From the NCBI GenBank assembly GCA_011037195.1, contig JAAEAF010002565.1:1-64000 (forward strand): a DNA stretch of 64,000 bases. Direction: 5' to 3'. The stretch comes from Triatoma infestans. Lineage: Eukaryota > Arthropoda > Insecta > Hemiptera > Reduviidae. The translations under genes were made by a program, and so were the position numbers. Below the pieces are notes generated by a model. The model was not told the DNA's origin and made no database searches. It worked only from the letters and a program-made list of their open reading frames with translations. Positions 57,223 to 64,000 of this stretch are shown here, one piece after another. The stretch's first letter is position 1; each line of letters starts with the position of its first letter.

Positions 57223-57462
57223 TCTGGGAAGGGTACGCTAAGTGGTTAGCGTACTGACCTCCCACGCGGAGGACCCGGGTTCGAGTCCAGCTGTGCAAAC
57301 CCTTAGTTTTTTTCTTCCTAGAACTCTTTACAGCGCACTGCCCAATATGTACAGTGTTGTCTGTATCGAGAAAACACTGTCCGGAGTCCAACAGGGCATT
57401 GAGAAGGCTCCGGGCGCCAATGACCATAGATGTTGACGCGCCTTAAATTAAAAAATAATTAT
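57223..57462 (+). mobile_element. tRNA-derived SINE, family S (short form)
   Basis: The tRNA-like head GGTACGCTAAGTGGTTAGCG (box A region) and GGTTCGAGTCC (box B, 57278-57288, matching the GGTTCGANTCC consensus) is followed by a body with CAATATGTACAGTGTTGTCTG and CCGGGCGCCAATG and an AT-rich tail. AATAATAG flanks both ends (57215-57222 and 57463-57470). The head folds with an anticodon-like arm but its loop lacks the conserved T33, so it is not a functional tRNA gene. The body is the reverse complement of the minus-strand SINEs at 47.5, 53.2 and 61.6 kb. Confidence 0.75.
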
Positions 57463-58518
57463 AATAATAGCCTTTATTGCTGAGCTATTAACAATTTTTA
57501 TAACCTTCTTAAAAAGCAGAACATACTGACATATTCATGGTCAGTTGATCGTCTGAGGGTTTGTCATGATATTCATTCATTGAAATTTAATTGGATTAAA
57601 CTTAATTATTGCACAAATAACATTGAACAAACCTGAGTTCCTCTTAATAATCTACTTTTCCGATAACTGTTTCAAATAAAAGTGATACCTTGCAGTTAGT
57701 ATTCCAAATTTAAAGAAACTTGGTTATAGGTTTTTTCAAGAAAACCCCAAAGAACTCAATATACATTTCAGTAAAATCGCACTTCCGGTTTACCGATTTT
57801 CTTCAAATTTGGATTTTAAGCAATGTTTCTTATGTAAATTATTATTATGTCAATGATAGCACCATACAGCTTGTAAGGGGGTAACAAATTTTCGTATTCT
57901 AATAAGAAAACTCAATTTGAAAATTTGACACGACTGTAATACTTCCTCTTACCGCAGTAAGAGGATGTAATATGCGGCACCATCTTCCATTTCAACATAA
58001 GAAATCACTCACTTTAAATCACTATGCGTGATTATACTGTCCACTCCATCCTAGATCCAAGGCTGTCGGACTTATCTGTAGGGAGAAGTGGATTAGCCAC
58101 CACTTCTTCAGGAATCTTAACGCCTCGCCAGGGATCCCAGCCTAATTTCACGTATAACAGTGATATTCCCCTCTGCACACAATACCCAAATAGCTTGCAA
58201 AAATTGATGTTATGGCCGGCCAATTAAATTAAATTTAGCTTGACCATGGGCAAACGTTAGCACACTAACACATTCATTCTCCCACACTTACACACATAAT
58301 ACACTTTTTGCATGTGACATAATTCCATGATTATAGTCTATGTGTCAGTGCATCTAAAGTATCTAGAGTAATTGCCTTGATATGATATTTTGAGCATCAT
58401 TTGTGAATGCAATCCGTGACAACATCTGTTGGAGATCTCTTCCCAGATTCCTACAAACTTGCATTCTAAAAACAAATTATAAATAAGAGACTAATTACTA
58501 CATTCTTAATCAACATAA
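57463..58518. repeat. AT-rich region with a family R copy (minus)
   Basis: Bases about 57690-57965 are minus-oriented family R: AAAATCGCACTTCCGGTTTACCGATTTTCTTCAAATTTGG near 57775-57815 and TTTGACACGACTGTAATACTTCCTCTTACC near 57924-57953, the reverse of the family's 5' opening. The remainder shows nothing recognisable. Confidence 0.6.
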
Positions 58519-58519
58519 A

Positions 58520-58546
<27 letters not shown>
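58519..58546. repeat. (TA)n microsatellite
   Basis: A pure TA run of about 13 units. A CT run follows at 58876-58892. No gene is recognised between 58547 and 59175. Confidence 0.9.
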
Positions 58547-58551
<5 letters not shown>

Positions 58552-59175
58552 AAAAATGTTAATTCTGTAATCAGTAAATAGCAAAAAAAAAAAAAAAATT
58601 CAAAACAAGGATAATTAGTGTTTTGAAATTATATTAGTCTCTTTACTCGTTCGTACAGATTCCAAGATGGGAGAAACTTTAATTAATGTTGTAGTGTAAT
58701 TAATAACTTTTGCAGTGTGAATGGTGGAAAGAGTTTTACATTAAACTAAAAAGGAAAACCAAGGAAAAGCTTGAAGAGAGCTTTTCCCACTCGTATCTGT
58801 CATATTTCCAAACAAACACACAAAATATTCTCTCGCAAAACTTATACATTCATTTTCTCTCACTCTCATACGACTCTCTCTCTCTCTCTCTCTACGTCTT
58901 TGAATGTATGTTAGAAATTCCGTTGACACAAGTTATTAATAACTTTGCTCCGGCTGTTTTACATTTAATAAGCAGCTAGTTATGATTTATAATCAATTTA
59001 ATTTAAATGTCGATTAGTATAATTAGTATAAATTTAATTAGACACTTTATAGTGGGTTATAGTTACTATTATTAATAATGGAAACAATTGAAAATAAATC
59101 AAATTAATTTGGAATAATTTTGTACAATATTAGTGGATATTCCGTTGAGATACAACCATCGTATCTGATATATTT

Positions 59176-59500
59176 TGGTCTGAATCCATCCACCGGAAGT
59201 GCTTCTTTGCTAAATAGTTTTTTTTTCAATTTTTCACGATTTTTTCAAAAAAATTATTCCAATTTATTTACACAAATAAAAACCAATCACTTTTAATTAG
59301 CAAAAATTGATTGAGATCTTATCTAACGTGCTACTTAAGTGCGATGCATGGTTCTGCCACCTATATAATATTAACGTACATTACGTGCTTTGCTATAATT
59401 TCAAATTTGAATGAAAATCGATTAACCGGAAGTGTGACTTTACAGAATATTTGGGGGGGGAATATCCTCGAAAACGCCTTCAACAATTTCCATTGAACTT
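59176..59500 (+). repeat. Family R copy
   Basis: CCACCGGAAGTGCTTCTTTGCTAAA at 59188 and TTAACCGGAAGTGTGACTTTACAG at 59423, about 235 bp apart, each with a downstream T-rich/TTTTTC...CGATTTT segment. Confidence 0.65.
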
Positions 59501-59645
59501 GGAATGTTAACTGCACTATTATAAACGAATCAGTTTTTAATGGACTACTGGCCGCCGACTTCTTCATTCGATTTTTTTTTTTTTTAACTATAAAGTAATT
59601 TACCGAATCTAAAATGGAACCATCATTACAAAATAATGCCATTTT

Positions 59646-59932
59646 GAATGAGATGTTTGTAAGGCAAAGGCCAGAGGACTTTTTAAATAAAAAGAATTCT
59701 TTGTTGCTCTACGTTTCGGGTACCATTGGTGCCCTTGTTTAGGAGCTCTTTGGGGTACGAGAGGAATGAACGTTGAGAACGTTGAAATTGAAATCACTCC
59801 TCAACTTTCACTTCTCTCTTATCCTAAAGAGCTCCAGAAGAAGGGCACCAATGGTTCCCGAAACATAGAGCAACAAAGAATTCTTTTTTTAAAAAAAAAA
59901 CTCCTGTGGTTATTGCCGTACAAACATCTCAT
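59646..59932. mobile_element. 287-bp inverted-repeat insertion with 9-bp near-TSD
   Basis: The left arm (59646-59768) and right arm (59810-59932) are inverted complements: GAATGAGATGTTTGTA...CTACGTTTCGGGTACC and GGTTCCCGAAACATAG...TACAAACATCTCATT. The spacer is about 41 bp. TGCCATTTT (59637-59645) and TGTCATTTT (59933-59941) flank it. Each arm has GAAGAAGGGCACC...CCCGAAAC-like text, a hairpin followed by GAAAC, resembling a degenerate hammerhead stem II/GAAA. Size and layout are like the 288-bp inverted dimer at 20001-20288, but the sequence differs. Confidence 0.6.
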
Positions 59933-60201
59933 TGTCATTTTAAGGCCTGACGATTTGAATATCATTTTAACGCAAATTTGGATTTGCACTTGATGCCTAC
60001 ATCCTTGTAGCTAGAAAATCTTTAATTGTAAAGACAAAGTAGTGCATATTATTTGTAAATTAGAAAGACTTAAATCCCATATCCTTGTAAGGATATATAT
60101 TGCTTCAAAATTAATTTATTTAGAATGGGAATACAAATTCTAATGGAATGTTTTATATCGGATTTGAGCAAACATAAATGCAGAAACTATTTCTAGGTTT
60201 G

Positions 60202-60835
60202 GCTATTTAAAATGAGAGGGGAATTATTATTTTTGAATTGTACACCGTGGGCTGAGCGAGAGATAGAACTCTGCTCACTGTGTAATCGTAGAGCCAAAGA
60301 GGACATAGTGCACTTTCTTGTAGAATGTGCTATATTAGCGGAGTTTCGCTTGCTCTACCTAGGTGTGAGTTCTCTTTCACTGCAGTCTCTTAGGTGCCTT
60401 CTCAATTCATTGAATTACAAGGGGTTAATTAAATACGTACGGCTCTGCATGGTTCTATAGATAAGAATTGGTATAAGAGTTCAATTTTTTAGACAGATTA
60501 ATTGCAACTAAAAGCGTAATATTGCCGTTTGTTTATTTTTATGATATTTAGTACATATCTCGTGTTCTGCTTCTCATTCTTGTATAATTATATTATTGTT
60601 TCCATTTTCTATTCTGTTATATTTACATACAAACCAACAAAGAAATTAATTTCTTCTACTTTATATTAATTTTTCTTATTTGCCTTTTAAATGTTTACTT
60701 TTTGGTGCTGAAAATTGATCACATCAACTTCCGGCTGACGGATACTTATCCATACTTTTGTTTTATTAGCAGCTGTATATTTGATTGTTTTTTTTTTTTT
60801 TTTTGGCGCATCGACCACTATATTATTATTATTAT
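60202..60835 (+). mobile_element. 5'-truncated LINE with 14-bp TSD and (ATT)n tail
   Basis: TATTTCTAGGTTTG occurs at 60188-60201 and 60836-60849. The 634-bp insert begins inside the C-terminal coding region, followed by a 3' untranslated region shared with 17117-17291 and an ATT microsatellite tail. These are the standard marks of LINE retroposition with 5' truncation. Because the tail is ATT-rich, the first one or two bases of the duplication could belong to the tail. Confidence 0.85.
60203..60460 (+). pseudogene. LINE ORF2 C-terminal Cys/His motif fragment
   Basis: The frame runs from the insertion boundary to TAG at 60458-60460. It encodes CSLCNRRAKEDIVHFLVECAILAEFR, a C-x2-C-x8-H-x4-C cluster typical of the C-terminal zinc-binding region of Jockey/CR1/I-type ORF2 proteins. 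Intact but only about 85 codons long; the reverse transcriptase is missing. Confidence 0.7.
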
Positions 60836-61585
60836 TATTTCTAGGTTTGTGTGGATAGGTAGATGGGAATAAAATGGAGTTTTAACGGTAGATGGTGCGA
60901 AAGATTCGGGATTGAATGCCTACAGTTCAATACTACAAATGTTTGTTAATACAGATATATGTTTCGATTTGTGAGCCGATAAGTCTTTTGAGTAGTCGAT
61001 AGTTTTAAAAATCTTTTAAATCTGGCATGCCGATTTCAAGTAAATTATTTTTATTTTCCTTTCTTTGTAAAAAGAAAGAATCGCGATCCCTAAGTTGGAA
61101 AAAATGCTTTTAGCGAAGGGTCTGTGTTTATTCTGCTTTTTAATTTTTTTATATGTGCTTTTTTATTTTCTATTTATTGTATTTTTCTCGAAATGTTCCA
61201 ATGATTTTCTTTAAACATCGTATATTATCGACATACATACACGTACCATTAAGTACTATTTGAAACATTTCCAGGAAAAAATTAACTTTTGTGGTTGGTT
61301 TCTAGAATGGGTAGAGGCTAAGTTTTCCTCTCAACTTGTACCACATCAAATGTGATATATTTGATATAAATTAGAAAAATTGTTGGAATTTTAAATTTGA
61401 CGAAACTCAGGTGACAGGAAGTAAGATTTTACAGAACAAGTTTTTGTGTTTTTTTGGAATTTTCTCGGAAACGACCAAAAACGATTTTGTTTAAATATAA
61501 AAGATAATTGTACTTGGAACATTATTCTGAATTTTTTTTTTTTTTTATATATACTTCAGCTGAATTTGTAGCGTTAGATTGTAGA
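60836..61585 (+). repeat. AT-rich stretch with a degraded family R copy
   Basis: From about 61140 to 61545 family-R-like text appears (TTTTCTCGAAATGTTCCAATGATTTTCTTTAAA; GACGAAACTCAGGTGACAGGAAGTAAGATTTTACAG; ATTTTCTCGGAAACGACCAAAAACGATTTTG). Bases 60850-61130 are unassigned. Confidence 0.5.
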
Positions 61586-62805
61586 TTGTTGTAGGGGATT
61601 ATTGTACTGCGACCTGAAAGATCTATTGTGCCTCCCGGAGCCTTCTCCAATTCACAGCCAGCTTCCAAGCAGTGTTCTCTAGCTACAACCAACACTACCC
61701 ATTACCGCAGAGTGAGTAGTAGAGGCTCCTAGGATGAGTAAATCTAAGGGCAGTGTCTGGCGCGGCAGACACCCAAGGCGAGATGGCGAGTAACCGGTGA
61801 AAAACAAAAATGAATAATAATGTAAAACTAATGAAAACGAGACTTACCCTTTCGTGACGGTGAGTGATGAATCGAAGAAGGGTTAATGAGACGAATGGCG
61901 ACTGAGAAAGGAAGATGTGGTGTGGGTGTGGTGTGTATGTGTTGCGTGTGGGTGGGTGGGTGTGTGTGTGTGTGTTGTGTGTGTGGTCGAAAAAAGGAAC
62001 TTAGGTGAGCGGAAAGGGAATGGAGTGCTCCGTAGAAGCGTGGCGCTGCTGTTGAAGCGGCGGTGATGGTGAGTTTACTAAGGCGCAGGTGATATAGTCT
62101 CGTGAAGGTGATGGCGTATAGAGATGAGTCTTATTACTCACCGCGGAGTCAATATTAATTAACACGGCGAATAGGCGCGTATAAGGCGATATAAAATTTA
62201 AAGGCGAAATTAACAGACTGTTAGCTAGTCGGGCGACAGAAGAAGAGAACGGCACAAACACTGTGTGTGTGTGTTCAGGCGAGATATAGAAGACAAGTGA
62301 AGTAATTTTATAAGAAGAGAACGTTTTAAGAGTGTGGGAAAAATAAGTAAGGCGCGAACTCGGAGAGATAAAAGGCACCGACAATCCCACCACCAAGAGA
62401 GAGAGAGAGTGAGAGGTAAAAGGCGGGGAGGCGTGGGAAATATGCGGGCGATGAAATAACAACTCAGAAATAGCGAGCTAAAGTTAATCTGTCAAAAGTG
62501 CCGCGACCTAACAGGCAGCTTGCTGGATTCGAACCCGAGACCTCCGCGTTGCTAGTCCAGCGTGCTTTCACTGAGCTAATCCCTTCCTTCTCCCTTGGTT
62601 TTCGCCAATTAACTAGGGACGGAGACCCTAGTTTTTGTCTACTCCATTTGTCGTTGTCTGTAAAGTATGAAATGTATGTAATTTAAATATAATTGTACTG
62701 TTCTGCCAAAGTGCATGGAATACTAAGCTGTGGTAACCCATGGGGTCGCTACTCCCCAAGTAACTGCATGCAACAGATATGCCTTGCGGGCTATTTGTGG
62801 CGTTA
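61586..62805 (-). mobile_element. SINE family S, long form, split by an LTR
   Basis: Minus-strand SINE consisting of a leader and tRNA-like head (62514-62805) and a body/tail (61586-61753). The head is the best preserved in the window: plus-strand GGATTCGAACC (62525-62535) is a perfect reverse box B, and the tRNA-like stretch runs to about 62592. Between the two parts lies a 760-bp LTR. Removing it leaves the same order as the uninterrupted copies at 47431 and 53146. Confidence 0.75.
61754..62513 (-). mobile_element. Solo LTR, family D, with perfect 5-bp TSD, nested in the SINE
   Basis: GGCAG lies on both sides (61749-61753 and 62514-62518). The insert has TGT...ACA ends: plus TGTCTGGCG...CCTAACA, minus TGTTAGGTCGCGG...CAGACA. 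The minus orientation is favoured because TGTTAGG is a common LTR start and a TATAAAA-like box (minus strand, near plus 62308) follows at a promoter-like distance. It holds a GT-rich tract (61931-61982) and is purine-rich on the plus strand. The 153-codon minus frame at 62001-62462 is compositional, not a gene. No internal viral genes are present. Confidence 0.75.
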
Positions 62806-64000
62806 AGTGCCAAATGTTTTTATGAAGTTGGTACAATGTTATTGGCGCTTGCTTTTGTACTAAATTCTAAACACTTCTATTTTCTGTGTGGATAGATATT
62901 TGAGTAAAATTTTATGGTTAATGAAAATTGATCAATTTATATATAATTTTATTAGCAGAAATAAGAGAAATTCGTGTGAATGTTTCGCACCACATTTTGT
63001 CTAAGTACAACCCAAGTTACCGAACGACATTGGCGGTAGGGAAAGATATAAGTTGTAATAGATTGGTGGGAGGGAGAAATGCAAATCTGAGTGTGAATGA
63101 CATGATTTTATAGGTAATTAAATGATTAAATAAAACTTTTTTTCATTTTGAAATTATTACTAGGCCAACAGTGAACTTGTAATATTCAGAAAAACTTCTT
63201 TTATAATTCGATACTTCATAAATGCAATTATCTAGATTTTATCCAAATAATAAGGCGAGATAATAAATGGCACTGTCCTAATCAAAACAACCAAATTTAT
63301 CACATTTATTTTTCAAATTTTCTCTTAAAAAAATAAGAAAATAAAGACTATAATGATCTTGATATATCTTCACTAATTCTTCATTAAAACTTGAAGAAGA
63401 AATCTGCTGTTCTACTTGTTTAAGTGATAAGAAGCTTGAGGTTCTATTCTTTGACCCAGTTTTTTGTTCTACATCTTCTCTACGTAAAATGATATCTCTA
63501 AACCTTAGCTTACATCATAGAAACAAAAGTATATCAACCTAACTTTTAACAAAGCAATTTATAAAAGAGGAAATTAAATTTAAAAAATTATCTAAACATT
63601 AATAAGTGTTCAAATAAGACTAATTATAATTAATTAAGGTATAATTCTAATATTTTATTGGCGCAATAATATAGTAACAGCTGGCCGGTTCTATTATGAT
63701 ATTTTTTCAACATTATTTTCTGTATTGATTAATTTATTTTATTAATTGAATATTCCAAATTAAACGCCATATAATTTTATTGTTCAAAATTGAGGGAGTT
63801 ATTTTTTATGGCCGCTTTTAACTTCAGTTTAATTATAATTTTTGTTTTGTTAAACTGTGAAAATTGTATAAATCAATACAATAAGTGGTTTAGTTTTATT
63901 GCAACTGCCAACAGCATGATTGGTCGATGAGAGTTATTTTTATTACACTCCTCTATTCAGTATAATAATCTAGATGAAGCTGCTTATTTTAAAATATATT
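62806..64000. other. AT-rich stretch to the window end
   Basis: A family-R 3' end-like fragment (CGTGTGAATGTTTCGCACCACATTTTG) lies at 62972-62998. Nothing else is recognised; the frames are short and AT-driven. Confidence 0.5.

Noticed and set aside
57230..57300. Possible functional tRNA gene
   Set aside because: Box A and box B are good but the anticodon loop lacks T33, the acceptor stem does not pair and a SINE body follows, so it is a tRNA-derived SINE head.
61850..61870. Minus-strand splice donor (GTAAGT) as evidence for a host exon
   Set aside because: An isolated match inside the family D LTR without an acceptor or coding exon; not enough to call a gene.
62001..62462. 153-codon minus-strand open frame
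   Set aside because: Lies wholly inside the family D LTR and is rich in Ser/His/Pro because the strand is pyrimidine-rich; no domain is visible.
62518..62595. Possible minus-strand tRNA gene
   Set aside because: The tRNA-like region is embedded in a repeated SINE with homologous upstream and downstream modules at three other sites.

Overview
This window looks like repeat-rich, AT-rich intergenic or intronic DNA from an invertebrate animal, most likely an arthropod. That placement is an inference. It rests on the mix of mobile-element families (Jockey-type and other non-LTR elements, a GIY-YIG Penelope-like element, a probable Ginger-like DNA transposon, tRNA-derived SINEs and several LTR families), the absence of any prokaryotic gene organisation, and the many TA, CA, CT and ATT microsatellites. 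I found no convincing host protein-coding gene, rRNA gene or functional tRNA gene. Nearly all open frames are short and low-complexity; the recognisable ones are broken pieces of mobile elements.

Layout. 1-5.8 kb: a Jockey-type C-terminal pseudogene, a defective minus-strand LTR element with a gag remnant, and three adjacent LTR-like repeats. 6-15 kb: mostly uncharacterised AT-rich DNA with an interspersed repeat I call family R, two short repeats carrying hammerhead-ribozyme-like cores (8.1 and 12.7 kb), a solo LTR of family A (9.1-9.9 kb) and another LTR-B copy. 15.7-24 kb: a family-R copy split by a 398-bp solo LTR with a heat-shock-element array, a LINE 3' end, a TIR element, an inverted pair of hammerhead repeats with a 12-bp target-site duplication, and two LINE C-terminal remnants around an LTR-B copy. 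24-38 kb: further family-R copies, two more family-A solo LTRs and a minus-strand restriction-like-endonuclease LINE fragment inserted at an ATT microsatellite. 39.8-41.3 kb: Penelope-like remnants.

41.75-54.17 kb is a young direct tandem segmental duplication with a unit of about 6.8 kb. Unit 1 alone carries a 1,000-bp 5'-truncated LINE with an 11-bp target-site duplication, and unit 2 keeps the empty site. 55.8-62.8 kb: a GC-rich 1,240-bp retroposon with ORF1-like frames, a 240-bp SINE, an inverted-repeat insertion, another 5'-truncated LINE with a 14-bp target-site duplication, and a SINE split by a 760-bp TG...CA LTR with a 5-bp target-site duplication.

The elements do not form a pathway. 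They record successive and nested insertions. The most notable signals are (1) short dispersed repeats whose core matches a minimal type I hammerhead ribozyme, sometimes as inverted pairs with target-site duplications and in a window that also holds Penelope-like coding remnants; (2) a solo LTR with a near-perfect heat-shock-element array next to a TATA box; (3) a filled-site/empty-site pair inside a tandem duplication; and (4) an abundant unclassified non-coding repeat family with an internal period of about 300 bp.
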